From positions 16,969 through 80,968 of the forward strand of contig JBAUHQ010000482.1 of NCBI GenBank assembly GCA_049680365.1: DNA of 64,000 nt. Reading direction: 5' to 3'. Of this stretch, positions 55,025 to 64,000 are shown one piece after another (position 1 is the stretch's first letter; every line of letters starts with the position of its first letter). The stretch comes from K23-9 sp049680365 (GTDB taxonomy: Bacteria > Planctomycetota > Planctomycetia > Pirellulales > Pirellulaceae). The position numbers were made by a program, and so were the translations under genes. The notes under the pieces were generated by a model that saw only the letters and a program-made list of their open reading frames with translations, was not told the origin of the DNA and did not search any database.

Positions 55025-55745
55025 CTTTGGATTGTCGTTTCAGAATCGCTTCGGCGATCATTAGGTCTTCGGGATGAGTGATCTTGATATTTTCTGCTGA
55101 TCCAGGGACCAGCATTACCGCGTGTCCGATTCGCTGAACCAGTTCGGCATCGTCCGTGGCAGGTCGTCCACGGTATTTTTCGTATGCTGCTTGCAACAGT
55201 TCGATCTCAAAAACCTGCGGTGTCAATGCGATCCACAAGTCGCTGCGATCGACTGAATTGGTCGATTGGAGCGTTTCCGTTTCACGCTTAACGCTGCCAG
55301 GCATTCGCATCGCCAAAATTGCCGCCTGTGTTTGCTGCACTGCAGTGAACACGGCGTCCAAATCTACCTGGGACACCAACGGCCTAGCCGCATCATGAAT
55401 GGCAACATAGCGAACCGCATCATCGCCCTTCAAGCAATCTAGACCGCAACGAACGCTATCGGTTCGTTCTTTTCCACCGTCGACCAGTTCGATTTGCAAT
55501 TCGCGAATCAATTCGCCGAATTCCAAGTCGAAGATTTTTCGATCGGCCGACGAAACGGGCATCACGATCCGGCCAACCAACGCATGGTCTCGCAACCGTG
55601 ATGCCGCGTGATACCAAAGCGGCTTGTCGCCCAACCGCGAAAACAATTTGTTTCGTTCCTGTCCAAACCGCTGCCCGCGACCGCCCGCAGGCAGGATTGC
55701 AGCAATGCATCCAGGCGTAGGCGGCTGGTGGTTGGGATCTTGCAT
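55017..55745 (-). CDS. ispD: 2-C-methyl-D-erythritol 4-phosphate cytidylyltransferase
   Basis: Third step of the MEP isoprenoid pathway, forming CDP-methylerythritol. The nucleotide-binding motif is ILPAGGRGQRFGQERNKLF; VDGGKERTDSVRCGL, VAIHDAARPLVS and a C-terminal KITHPEDLMIAEAIL complete the family. The ATG at 55745 (about 242 residues) is preferred over one at 55808, which would overlap the preceding gene. The stop overlaps tyrS by eight bases, so the two are probably translated together. Confidence 0.95.
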   Translation of the reverse strand: MQDPNHQPPTPGCIAAILPAGGRGQRFGQERNKLFSRLGDKPLWYHAASRLRDHALVGRIVMPVSSADRKIFDLEFGELIRELQIELVDGGKERTDSVRCGLDCLKGDDAVRYVAIHDAARPLVSQVDLDAVFTAVQQTQAAILAMRMPGSVKRETETLQSTNSVDRSDLWIALTPQVFEIELLQAAYEKYRGRPATDDAELVQRIGHAVMLVPGSAENIKITHPEDLMIAEAILKRQSKDA

Positions 55746-55788
55746 CAATGCGGCACTGTTATATTGGCTTGAAGCGAGGGCCGAATTT

Positions 55789-56985
55789 CTAACGCCGAGC
55801 CGCCGCATGTTTCAGCGGCAACCACGCTGCGTCTTGTTGACTACTAGCGACGCATTGCTGAATGAAATACATGCCTTCAACGCCGTCGTAAATGTTGGGG
55901 TAAACCGTGTCGCGACGTTCGATGGTTTGGCCATCACCACGGCGAGCCATGTCATCAAACGCGGATGCGTAAACATTTGCAAACGCTTCAAAGAATGCTT
56001 CCGGGTGACCACTTGGCAATCGGCAAGAACCAGCGGCCAACGGATTCATGAAGGAAGCGTTTGGATCACGCGTGTAGATTTGGTGTGGTTTACCGTTTTG
56101 ACGGAAGATCAACTCGTTGGGGTTTTCTTGACGCCAACGCAATGATCCCTTCGTACCGTCGATTTCGATTTCCAAGTCGTTTTCGCGTCCGTGGCTGATT
56201 TGCGAAGCAGTGACGGATCCTAGGCCACCGTTTTCGTAGCGAACAATTGCGGTGCCATAGTCGTCCAGTCGACGGCCTTGGACAAACGTTTTCAAGTGAC
56301 AACTGACCGTCTCTGGCAACAATCCTGTCATGTAGCGTCCCAAGTTGTAGGCGTGCGTGGCGATGTCGCCAAATGCACCGGCGGCTCCACTTTTGGACGG
56401 ATCGGTTCGCCAAGCAGCTTGCTTTTGATCTTCGGCTTCCAAATTGGTACGCAACCAGCCTTGGATGTATTGTGACCGGATGGCATTGATCTCACCCAGG
56501 TCGCCGCCCAAGATCATCTCGCGTGCTTGCCGAATCAGCGGATAGCCGGTGTAGTTGTGCGAAACGGCAAAGACGACATCGGAATTCGTGACCGTTTCCA
56601 AGAGTGCTTCGGCTTGCGCCAAGTCGAACGTCATCGGTTTGTCGCAAATCACGTTGAAGCCTGCTTCAACGGCGGCACGTGCGATTTCGTAGTGCGTATG
56701 GTTGGGAGTCGTGACGCTAACGAAATCGATACGTTCGCCATCGGGCAACTTCGATTCAGCATCGAACATCGCTTCGTAGCTACCATATGCTCGCGACTCG
56801 GGAATATCGTAATCCGGTGCTGACGCCTTGGATCGTTCCGGGTTGCTGGACAGTGCACCGGCTGTCACGACGGCGCGATTGTCTAGGCAAGCGGCGATGG
56901 TGTGGACACGTCCAATGAACGAACCTTGGCCGCCACCGACCAGACCCATGCGGAGTTTACGATTGAGTGGTTCATTGATTGCCAT
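55789..56985 (-). CDS. Gfo/Idh/MocA family oxidoreductase
   Basis: About 398 residues from the ATG at 56985; a start at 57036 is less likely. The Rossmann domain starts with RMGLVGGGQGSFIGRVH and the dehydrogenase block is SVTTPNHTHYEIARAAVEAGFNVICDKPMT, which contains the conserved EKP-type Lys as CDKP. GAFGDIATHAYNLGRYMTG supplies the catalytic-site histidine, and the C-terminal beta-sheet domain is complete. Substrate, a cyclic polyol or sugar, is not known. It is upstream of ispD and tyrS on the same strand, 43 bases apart, but with no shared pathway. No signal peptide is visible. Confidence 0.93.
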   Translation of the reverse strand: MAINEPLNRKLRMGLVGGGQGSFIGRVHTIAACLDNRAVVTAGALSSNPERSKASAPDYDIPESRAYGSYEAMFDAESKLPDGERIDFVSVTTPNHTHYEIARAAVEAGFNVICDKPMTFDLAQAEALLETVTNSDVVFAVSHNYTGYPLIRQAREMILGGDLGEINAIRSQYIQGWLRTNLEAEDQKQAAWRTDPSKSGAAGAFGDIATHAYNLGRYMTGLLPETVSCHLKTFVQGRRLDDYGTAIVRYENGGLGSVTASQISHGRENDLEIEIDGTKGSLRWRQENPNELIFRQNGKPHQIYTRDPNASFMNPLAAGSCRLPSGHPEAFFEAFANVYASAFDDMARRGDGQTIERRDTVYPNIYDGVEGMYFIQQCVASSQQDAAWLPLKHAAARR

Positions 56986-57238
56986 GACGGTCTTTTCACC
57001 TAAATATGGGATGAATGGACAGGATATTCGGTACAAGTCGTGCCTTCACCTGCCATTCGTTTTGGCGGCTCACGATCGCACTTCGATTGAAAAGCAATCG
57101 TAAAGTGACGGGCCAGCGCGTACAATTACGGGCAACGCAGTTTGCGGCTTAGATTGCGAAAGAAACCGTCGTTTCAAGCCCCCTTTTCTATTTGCGATGC
57201 TTTTGCCAAAACGCATGCAAGCTAGGAGCCTAATACCA

Positions 57239-57955
57239 ATGAGCGAAAACATGAACCAATGTCAGTCGTCTGATGCTTCTGAGACTTCCTCCGACGGCGC
57301 ATTGCCAATCGCAAACGCGTCGATGGATGCGAAAACGTGTTGTGGTTGGAGCAATTTTCGATGGACCACAGTACATAGTTTGGCTGCAGTCTTGGCACTG
57401 ACGACTCTGATCGCTGCGGGCTTGGCGACCTACTTTGCCGGTCAAGCTTCCGTGGTCAACGTCGCTTCGAATCCGACATCGGCTCTGCAGCAAGCTGCCA
57501 GTCAATTGGATGGATTTCAGTTGCCGGCAATCGACGCCACCGCAGCGGTTGCCAGCGAAAAGTTTTCGATGGCCACTGGATCGGTAGGGGAGTCTGGCGA
57601 AGGCTTGTTCGTGCTTGATCACAATTCAGGTCTGCTGCAGTGCGCGGTGATGTATCCTCGCGCGGCACAATTCATGGCGTTGTTTACAGTCAACGTTTCC
57701 GAAGCGTTGGCAACGGGTGGCAAAGGGGGCCAGTACATTATGGCCACAGGAGCCCTGGACTTCCCCAGCACAAGTGCCAGGCCGGCAGCACCGTTGGTCA
57801 TTTATGTTTTGGATACTGCAACGGGCAACTATGCCTGTTACGGCGTTCCATTCAATCGCGCGGCCGTCAACGCCAATAAGCCACAACAAGGTGGAATGAT
57901 TTTGTTGGGAACTGGCACGGCCAACCCAATCGCCGACCGCGATTCGGGACGCTAG
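57239..57955 (+). CDS. Small single-pass membrane protein, family unknown
   Basis: 238 residues from an ATG at 57239 that follows AGGAG. It starts with a polar Ser/Asn-rich segment, one membrane helix (about 45-70, TVHSLAAVLALTTLIAAGLATYF) and a periplasmic domain of about 165 residues with LFVLDHNSGLLQCAVMYPR and VIYVLDTATGNYACYGVPF, repeated short propeller-like or hemopexin-like strands. I do not recognise a family. It lies eight bases upstream of the UvrD-type helicase gene and is divergent from the Gfo/Idh gene. Confidence 0.7.
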   Translation: MSENMNQCQSSDASETSSDGALPIANASMDAKTCCGWSNFRWTTVHSLAAVLALTTLIAAGLATYFAGQASVVNVASNPTSALQQAASQLDGFQLPAIDATAAVASEKFSMATGSVGESGEGLFVLDHNSGLLQCAVMYPRAAQFMALFTVNVSEALATGGKGGQYIMATGALDFPSTSARPAAPLVIYVLDTATGNYACYGVPFNRAAVNANKPQQGGMILLGTGTANPIADRDSGR

Positions 57956-57963
57956 GGTCATAC

Positions 57964-60000
57964 ATGTCTGACGGATCGAATGTGACTCATGGATTGAACG
58001 AACCGCAGGCTGCTGCGGTTCGCACACTGTCTGGACCGATGCTGGTTTTGGCGGGCGCGGGTACGGGAAAGACGCGCGTCGTGACATTTCGAATCGTCAA
58101 TCTGATTCGCCACGGCACCAAACCGGATCGCATTCTTGCGGTGACGTTTACCAACAAAGCCGCCGGCGAAATGAAAGAACGCGTCGGCGAGTTATTGGGG
58201 ATGCCGAAAGGTCGCAGTAGCAAACGACGCGGTAAGGATGAAAAAGCGCCGCCCACGCCGATGATCAGTACGTTCCACTCACAGTGCGTTCAAATTCTAC
58301 GCCGACATGCCACCGCACTTGGATATCCAGCCAAGTTTTCGATTTACGATCGTGGCGATCAAGAGTCGTTGGCTCGCGGCGTGTTGCGTGAACTACGTCT
58401 GCCAGGAACTGCCATCAAACCCAGCGAAATGCTGAACATCATCGGCGGATGGAAAAACCAATCAGTTAAGCCCGAAGAAGCTTCGTTGGAAGCAGGCACA
58501 GACAAAGAGCATTTTGCAGCCGCCGCCTACCGCCGGTATCAAGCCGGTTTGGTTGCCCGCGGTGCAATGGATTTCGACGACTTGTTACTGCAAACAGAAG
58601 TCTTGTTCGACAAGCATCCGAAGATTCGGGACGAGGAAGCGTCGAAGTACGACCACGTTTTGGTTGACGAATACCAAGACACGAACGGTAGCCAGTATCG
58701 AATCACACGGCATTTGACGATGCGACATCGCAATTTGTGCGTCGTCGGCGATGACGATCAGTCGATCTATGCGTGGCGTGGTGCTGACGTTTCGCACATC
58801 TTGAATTTCACCAAGGATTGGCCTGACGCCAAAGTAGTTTGTCTGGAGGATAACTATCGCAGCACGGGGTCGATTCTGGATATGGCCAACAAGCTGATTC
58901 AGTACAACACCGAGCGTCACGACAAGTCGCTGCTGCCAAGCCGTCCCGATGGACCACGCCCGCGAATTCAACAGCACAAAGACGAAATCACCGAAGCGAA
59001 GAAGGTTGTCGCTGAGATTGCTCACTACATCAATTACGAACGAGTTCAGCCACGCGATATTGCCATCCTGTTTCGCACCAACGAACAGCCACGATTGTTC
59101 GAAACGGAGCTTCGTGCTGCCAATGTTCCTTACGTGATGCTGGGAAGTCAGTCGTTTTTTGATCGACGCGAAGTCAAGGATATCGTTTCCTATTTGAAAT
59201 GGATCGAACAACCCGACGACGAAGTCGCTTTGCTGCGGGTGATCAATACACCGGCACGTGGGCTTAGCAATGCGACCGTCAAAACGCTGATGGAACGCGC
59301 CGTGCAACGTGGTGTTTCGATTTGGCAGGTGATGACGGATCCGGCCGCGATCGACGACTTAAAACCAAGAGCCAAGCAGGGTATCCATCAACTGGCATCG
59401 ATGGCTCATGATGTCAGACAACGTGCGGAGAACGATTCGCTCACTGGCGCGCTTCAAACGCTGTACGAACGATCGGGTTATGCGGAAGAAATTACGCGAA
59501 TGTACGACAAACCCGAGGAACGTGAATCACGGATGGCGTCGTTGGGCGAAGTCAGTAATGCGATCGCAGCGTTCGAAGAGTCGAAGAAAAAACCGGACTT
59601 AACGGGCTTTCTGTCTGAGATCGCTTTGGCCGGACGCGAGATGGGCAGTGAGAAAGACAAGCTTGCTGCGCAAAACGCTGTCTGGTTGCTGACGATGCAT
59701 GCTGCGAAGGGACTAGAGTTTCCGATCGTTTACATGGTCGGTATGGAACAAGGTCTTTTGCCACATAGCCGCAGTGTGAAGAGTGGTAACGAAGAAGACA
59801 TCGCCGAAGAACGTCGACTCTGTTACGTCGGTGTGACGCGAGCCCAAGAGAACCTAACGCTTTCGATGGCACTGACTCGCCGGAAATGGGGTAAAGCCCG
59901 ACCGACGATCCCAAGCCAATTCCTATACGAAGTAACCGGCAAAGCGGCGAATCCAAATCAGTACCGACCGAAAAAGAAACGCCGGCCGATTGGCAGGTAA
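57964..60000 (+). CDS. ATP-dependent DNA helicase UvrD/PcrA type
   Basis: 678 residues, somewhat shorter than PcrA (about 730). All SF1A motifs are seen: the Walker A AGAGTGKTRV, TFTNKAAGEMKERV, a DEYQDTNGSQY Walker B, VVGDDDQSIYAWRGAD, NYRSTGSILDMAN, LFRTNEQPRLFE, and TMHAAKGLEFPIV with VGVTRAQENL. An insertion rich in Lys/Arg (GRSSKRRGKDEK) is present in the region after motif Ia, and the C-terminus ends in a basic tail without a clear Tudor domain. The helicase acts in excision repair and replication fork processing. UvrA is coded about 8 kb away. Confidence 0.95.
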   Translation: MSDGSNVTHGLNEPQAAAVRTLSGPMLVLAGAGTGKTRVVTFRIVNLIRHGTKPDRILAVTFTNKAAGEMKERVGELLGMPKGRSSKRRGKDEKAPPTPMISTFHSQCVQILRRHATALGYPAKFSIYDRGDQESLARGVLRELRLPGTAIKPSEMLNIIGGWKNQSVKPEEASLEAGTDKEHFAAAAYRRYQAGLVARGAMDFDDLLLQTEVLFDKHPKIRDEEASKYDHVLVDEYQDTNGSQYRITRHLTMRHRNLCVVGDDDQSIYAWRGADVSHILNFTKDWPDAKVVCLEDNYRSTGSILDMANKLIQYNTERHDKSLLPSRPDGPRPRIQQHKDEITEAKKVVAEIAHYINYERVQPRDIAILFRTNEQPRLFETELRAANVPYVMLGSQSFFDRREVKDIVSYLKWIEQPDDEVALLRVINTPARGLSNATVKTLMERAVQRGVSIWQVMTDPAAIDDLKPRAKQGIHQLASMAHDVRQRAENDSLTGALQTLYERSGYAEEITRMYDKPEERESRMASLGEVSNAIAAFEESKKKPDLTGFLSEIALAGREMGSEKDKLAAQNAVWLLTMHAAKGLEFPIVYMVGMEQGLLPHSRSVKSGNEEDIAEERRLCYVGVTRAQENLTLSMALTRRKWGKARPTIPSQFLYEVTGKAANPNQYRPKKKRRPIGR

Positions 60001-60200
60001 CTGTATGCTCCAATGCGACTTAAGGCAGGCGGAGCAAGATAGCCTACCAAACACGGCATTGATTTTGGCGGATGTGTCAATCAATGTCGCTCAGATCTCC
60101 GAACTCTTGGCGCCGGACGACAAATATTCGAGCGATTCCAGCTCGGGGGAGCTGGTCGACAATCGCCGCGTCAGCGGGAGGCTATTTCCGCCCGGCCGCC

Positions 60201-61745
60201 TCATTGACGCAAAATCGTTACGGCGCCACGTTCGTGGTTCATCGGCTTGTTCGCTAGGTAGCGGCGGATCGATGCCAAGGGATAGTCGTCTTTGCTTTGC
60301 ATCGTCTGGCGTAGCTGATTGCCGATCGTCATTTGGCTGATTTCATCGTTGGCGAACCCTTCGCTGTATGCCATTAGCACTTCGCCACACGACATGCGGA
60401 ACGTTGATGTGCCACAGTTCAAGTCGATTTGGCTGGCCAACGGTGCACCGTTGGACTCCACGGCCGGTCGGTATCCGTAGCTGCTGGCGATCATCGCGAT
60501 CATGTTGCCGGAGGTTGCAATTTCGCCTTCGCCGGTCTCAGGATCAATCCGGACGTACATCAACGACGTCAGCTGGTCCATCGTGTTGGTTTGCCAAAGC
60601 GTATCGCTGATGCGCTGAAGAAGCTGGCGTGGTGTGTGTCGGTATCCCGTATGTGATTCAAGGGCCGCACGAGCAATGGCGGCAGTCATGGAACCGGCAA
60701 CAGATTTGTCTTCTGCTTCGGCGATCGCGATCATCAAGCTGCCATCAGGCAAAACATCCCATGCATGCCAACCAGTCGCCCAAGGCTGTGGCGATTCGAT
60801 CATTCCATCAACTCGCCAATTTGGTGCTAATTGCGCGCCCAGCGGAAGACTTGCGAATTGCCATTGCGCCAATTCGTTGATGGAACTTTTGTCTTGTTTC
60901 GCCGGAGCGTCTGCAGGCGTTGCCGCGTGCTGCAATTGCAAGGCGACTTGCTTGGCTGCCATGCGTGCGATCGCGCCATGCGATTCGTCCAGCATTTGTT
61001 GCTCGTTGCAGTACATCCAAAGCGTTCCGATCGGGACGCCTGCATTGTGGATCGCAACACAGATTGCGCTCGACGCGTTTTCGGGGCAACTCCAAGTATC
61101 GATGGACAGTTCTTGCAAGTCGCTGATCATGACAGATCCCTGCACCATCGCTTCCAAGTCGCCGCGACTACCGCGAAGCTCGCGCGGGCCATCGGTCAGT
61201 CGTGAAGCCGGCAGTCCATGAATTCCGCGGACACTCAGGTATTGTGTCTCTTCGTCCAGCAAGTAAATCGCGGCGGCGTCAAAGCGGGCAGCGGCGACCA
61301 CATCCGCAAGCGTTTCACTCAACGCATCGGCCAATTGAACTTGTTGCGGCTCGTCGAAAATGGCAGCGCGGGCGGCAAGTTCGGCTGCCTGGATTCGAAT
61401 CGTTTCGTGCGCGTCAGCGAGTTGATCTGCAATACGTGAGGCGGAATCGGCCAATCGCTGCGCCGAAAGCTTGCTCGACTTTTTTGCATCAGCATCTGAT
61501 CGCAGACGAACGCGTGACTTGGCACTTGGGGTACCAGCGGACGGTTTGCTTGACCCCGAATCGATTCGCCATCCGGTAACTTCATGATACGCGTGCCAAA
61601 AGTTATCGACGCTTGATTTTGGACACTCGATTTTCGCTTTCGACACCGCGGAGGAAGCGTCGCGGTGATGTACACGCAGATGGCTAGTTGTTTTGGTCGT
61701 CACGTGTCGATTTCCAGGCAAGAGTAGGATTCGGAGGCAATCCAT
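60201..61745 (-). CDS. GAF-SpoIIE phosphatase-like protein with degenerate metal site
   Basis: About 514 residues; the ATG at 61745 is provisional because no ribosome site is clear. Residues 40-65 hold FWHAYHEVTGWRID, then a helical linker, a GAF domain (about 125-265; AAIYLLDEETQYLSVRGI, AICVAIHNAGVPIGTLWMY) and a SpoIIE/PP2C-like domain (about 300-514). In active RsbU-type enzymes the metal ligands are Asp in GGDFYD, GDVSGKG, TDG and DDxT motifs. Here those positions read TGWHAWD, AEAEDKS, SEGFAND and RGAVTIL, so most acidic ligands are absent. It is probably a pseudophosphatase with a binding or sensing role. No anti-sigma or antagonist gene is adjacent. Confidence 0.78.
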   Translation of the reverse strand: MDCLRILLLPGNRHVTTKTTSHLRVHHRDASSAVSKAKIECPKSSVDNFWHAYHEVTGWRIDSGSSKPSAGTPSAKSRVRLRSDADAKKSSKLSAQRLADSASRIADQLADAHETIRIQAAELAARAAIFDEPQQVQLADALSETLADVVAAARFDAAAIYLLDEETQYLSVRGIHGLPASRLTDGPRELRGSRGDLEAMVQGSVMISDLQELSIDTWSCPENASSAICVAIHNAGVPIGTLWMYCNEQQMLDESHGAIARMAAKQVALQLQHAATPADAPAKQDKSSINELAQWQFASLPLGAQLAPNWRVDGMIESPQPWATGWHAWDVLPDGSLMIAIAEAEDKSVAGSMTAAIARAALESHTGYRHTPRQLLQRISDTLWQTNTMDQLTSLMYVRIDPETGEGEIATSGNMIAMIASSYGYRPAVESNGAPLASQIDLNCGTSTFRMSCGEVLMAYSEGFANDEISQMTIGNQLRQTMQSKDDYPLASIRRYLANKPMNHERGAVTILRQ

Positions 61746-62100
61746 GCCTAAAAGCACACTTGAGATCCAAGCGTGAACACCGTGGCAAACAACATCACGC
61801 CACGGCGTTTGTTATCGAAAACCATCAGGCCTGGCGATTGTGAATCGTCTGAAGTCGAGAGCGTTTTCAGGCGGGGATCGATTCACTAGCGGCCAAGTCC
61901 TGTTGCCACAAAGAGTTGATCGTCGGCCGCTATCGTTTAGCTGAAGCGATTGAGCGTCAAAGTCACCGAAGATTACCGCGGCGCATGCGCGACCAAATCA
62001 ATCGGCATGACCGGCAGCTTGCATGAATCGGCAAGCGCACGAAAAAACCGAAGCGGTTTGGGGCCGCTTCGGTTGTTCGTTTTAAAACTGCTCAACAAGA
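61746..62100. other. Intergenic region with terminator
   Basis: About 355 bases between the SpoIIE-like gene and the DUF1559 prepilin gene, both on the minus strand. It contains the strong hairpin at 62042-62074, which separates their transcription, and the presumed promoter of the SpoIIE-like gene. No other coding signal. Confidence 0.5.
62042..62074 (-). terminator. Strong intrinsic terminator of the DUF1559 gene
   Basis: An 11-base-pair perfect stem, AACCGAAGCGG with CCGCTTCGGTT (62046-62056 and 62064-62074), and a seven-base loop. Read on the minus strand, the stem is followed by TTTTTT. It lies 27 bases past the stop of the prepilin gene. Confidence 0.85.
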
Positions 62101-63336
62101 CTAATCGTTTAGCTGATCCGTCAAGACAAACTCGCGAAACGGAACGTTACTCGCCTTGCCACGTGGCGTCATCATCGCCTGATAGACACGGTAATCAATT
62201 GTTTCGGTCAGCGTTCGGGTAGAACCGTCGGCGAATACACTCAAGCAAAGCCCACCGGAATGTGTAGACGTCGGACGAGCCAAATCCGCAGCACTTGTCA
62301 GGCTCATCGTGGCGGTCGTGTAGCCCTGCGGCCCGGACGATCCTCCGCCATTGATTTTGTGGATAGGATCAACAGCGACTGGCGGAGGAACAGGCGCCGG
62401 CGTAAGCGTGGCGTAATCTGCGTCTTCTGCGTGCCACACAAAACCGTTGGTGAATTTCGACTTCATCAGCTGTTCTGTATAAGAGAGTTCCACTCCAGTC
62501 AAAGCCGTCAAATTGGGATCGGTTGCATGCACGCCATGCAAAAAACCAGCGCGATGCCAGCCAAGTGCCTGGACGCTTTCGCTCAGTAATACAGTGCTGG
62601 TAAGACCGTCCTTCAAATCACCAGAACTCACATCGGGACTGGCTGTTAAGAGTGTGCCCGTCGTGGTGTTGAGGCCTCGATACTTCGCGTTGAAAACACC
62701 ATTCTCCTTCGCCTCAGCACTGGTGAAAGGAAACGTTGCTCCGCTAGATCCTCCGAGAGGAATAGCTGCGTTGGAGCGCAGATGCGACATACCGTTATTC
62801 GATACGTACGAATTCAAACCAAGATTGCCGTTTTCCAGAGTGTTACTCGGGCAGCGAAACGTCGCAATATTTGGAGCAGCAAATTCAGTAAAACCTTCAC
62901 CTGACCCGCCAAAGCTAACGAGCCCTCCCGACGCTGCCGTACCTATCACGGGATAGCGATCTTCTGACCATCGTTCCCAAACAGCTTGTTGATCAATTAA
63001 AGGCAGTATCGCAACAGCCCATGTGCCCACTTTCGCGTGGGGAGCAACACTACTTCCTGTATCCGACGTGTTCGTATCCGCTGGGTCGAACCCACCAGCA
63101 AAGTTACCGAACTTTTCAACGTAGCCGGGATACTTACCCTTCGACGTTTCGTAATTGACAAGCGATAGACCTAGCGAACGCAAATTGTTTTGACATTGTG
63201 CTCGACGGGCGGCTTCCATGGCTGCACCAACGGCAGGCAGCAAGAGCCCGACGAGAATACCGATGATCGCAATGACAACCAACAGTTCGACAAGGGTAAA
63301 GCCTCGGCGATGCCTGAGATGGGGATGGGTACTCAT
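62101..63336 (-). CDS. DUF1559 prepilin-like protein
   Basis: 411 residues. The N-terminus RRGFTLVELLVVIAIIGILVG is a type-IV-prepilin signal (cleavage between G and F, then N-methylated Phe, and E at position 5 of the mature helix). MEAARRAQCQNNLRSLGLSLVNYE is the DUF1559 start and a C-terminal DGSTRTLTETIDYRVYQAMMT block closes it. It is exported and processed by a prepilin peptidase, and may form surface fibres or act as a lone pseudopilin. TAGGAG lies 12 bases before the ATG. A strong terminator follows. Confidence 0.95.
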   Translation of the reverse strand: MSTHPHLRHRRGFTLVELLVVIAIIGILVGLLLPAVGAAMEAARRAQCQNNLRSLGLSLVNYETSKGKYPGYVEKFGNFAGGFDPADTNTSDTGSSVAPHAKVGTWAVAILPLIDQQAVWERWSEDRYPVIGTAASGGLVSFGGSGEGFTEFAAPNIATFRCPSNTLENGNLGLNSYVSNNGMSHLRSNAAIPLGGSSGATFPFTSAEAKENGVFNAKYRGLNTTTGTLLTASPDVSSGDLKDGLTSTVLLSESVQALGWHRAGFLHGVHATDPNLTALTGVELSYTEQLMKSKFTNGFVWHAEDADYATLTPAPVPPPVAVDPIHKINGGGSSGPQGYTTATMSLTSAADLARPTSTHSGGLCLSVFADGSTRTLTETIDYRVYQAMMTPRGKASNVPFREFVLTDQLND

Positions 63337-63772
63337 TTGATTCAGCGCTCCTAAAGAAGATGTTGCTAGAAAAGAACGCAGTCCATCGAAGAGAGCAAAG
63401 GGGGCGAATCACAATAGAATCGCCATTCAAAGCCGTAAATCAGCTCTTAAAACTGCGTTCTCTATTATCACGCTTTTCGGGCGCGGTTGCAAACGCCGAA
63501 TCGACAATTTCGCCCTCACAACTCAACCCACCCCTGGGTAGTTTCCACCCCGCAGCAGACAACCCTGTGGAAACGCACTGTTTTCCGACTAACGTGAAGC
63601 TAAATCAGAGACCAAATGAGAGAAAAACACGGGGTTTTTTCGTCGAAAACGACCACATTCACTCTCTGCCACCAAGCGAGAACGAAAACAGCATCAACAC
63701 CGCCCATCGATTGAGCTATTTTCTTGCCACAAACTCAACTTCTTAAAAAAAAATATTTGCTCCGGACGCAAT
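63337..63772. other. Divergent intergenic region
   Basis: 436 bases between the prepilin gene (minus) and the cysteine desulfurase gene (plus). The 3' part is A-rich, with a run of nine A at 63745-63753 that would bring the promoter and ribosome site of the desulfurase. Nothing else is supported. Confidence 0.5.
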
Positions 63773-64000
63773 TTGTCTGTCATTTACCTGGATCACAACC
63801 GAACCACGCCGCTCGCGCCCTCTGTTTTGGAAGCGATGCAGCCTTACTGGTCAACACATTTCATGCTGCCTGGACAAGAGCATGCTCATGCCCAAGCCAT
63901 CAGCGAGGCGCTTGAGCATGCCCGAGAAGACGTTGCGATGCTGGCCGGATGCGACCCGTTTGAGATCGTTTTTACGGGCGGAGGAACCGAATCGAATAAC
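63773..64000 (+). CDS. Cysteine desulfurase, N-terminal fragment cut by window edge
   Basis: 76 codons, running out of the window. It begins at TTG (or an earlier codon) with SVIYLDHNRTTPLAPSVLEAM, the start of class V aminotransferase-fold desulfurases (usual form YLDNNATTP). A HAHAQAISEALEHAREDVA helix and EIVFTGGGTESNN follow, matching the cofactor-binding GGTExxN motif, with Ser of FTSGGTE replaced by Gly. It would move sulfur from cysteine to a carrier using pyridoxal phosphate. No Shine-Dalgarno is clear. The subtype (NifS, IscS or SufS-like) cannot be determined from this piece. Confidence 0.85.
   Translation, partial: MSVIYLDHNRTTPLAPSVLEAMQPYWSTHFMLPGQEHAHAQAISEALEHAREDVAMLAGCDPFEIVFTGGGTESNN

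Noticed and set aside
58585..59307. 240-codon reading frame antisense to the helicase gene
   Set aside because: Covers strongly conserved helicase motifs on the other strand; no family seen and no independent start.
60138..60155. Seven-base-pair hairpin CCAGCTC-GGGG-GAGCTGG between convergent genes
   Set aside because: Stem is perfect but no T-run follows on either strand, so I do not call it a terminator.

Overview
The window reads as a chromosomal segment of a planctomycete, most likely a Rhodopirellula-like member of the Pirellulaceae. This is inferred from families concentrated in that group: DUF1592 and DUF1552 partners, a PVC-type CxxCH dehydrogenase, DUF1559 prepilin-like proteins, several secreted sulfatases, an LEPRHLLA-type N-terminus with dockerin repeats, and a receiver-Ser/Thr kinase hybrid. 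I see no tRNA, rRNA, CRISPR array, insertion sequence or prophage.

Layout. 0-6 kb: PilZ protein, rsmH and a secreted sugar-isomerase-like protein on the minus strand, then an EF-hand protein and an acyl-CoA dehydrogenase. 6-8 kb: a two-gene signalling operon, Hpt protein then receiver-kinase. 8-16 kb: the DUF1552/DUF1592 operon, divergent from a 1277-residue heme-binding dehydrogenase across 680 noncoding bases. 16-19 kb: yidC with an embedded PDZ domain, ended by a clear hairpin. 19-29 kb: a glycan block with a methyltransferase, a TMTC-like membrane glycosyltransferase with TPRs, an FAD oxidoreductase, a large anchored protein of unknown function, GDP-fucose synthesis (fcl, gmd), and a lone groES. 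29-42 kb: a secreted metalloprotease-like protein, small conserved genes (DUF1289, YaiI, SUI1), a tandem voltage-sensor-like membrane protein, two sulfatases, a DUF1559 hybrid, and beta-propeller and DUF533 proteins.

42-50 kb: kdsD, kdsC and a very large LptC/LptA-like protein in the order known from the enterobacterial LPS export operon, followed by a uvrA that lacks its insertion domain. 50-60 kb: dGTPase, PIN-TRAM protein, a heme-motif protein, an ispD-tyrS pair behind a Gfo/Idh oxidoreductase, a small membrane protein, and a UvrD-type helicase. 60-64 kb: a GAF-SpoIIE protein that appears to have lost its metal ligands, a DUF1559 prepilin with a strong terminator, and the start of a cysteine desulfurase cut by the window edge.

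The best candidates for undescribed biology are the tandem voltage-sensor protein with no pore and a coiled-coil tail (34550-35548), the LptC/LptA giant (42363-45479), the Hpt plus receiver-kinase pair (6061-7748), the degenerate SpoIIE phosphatase (60201-61745) and the insertion-domain-less UvrA (47337-49934). Assignments rest on motif reading, without database searches.
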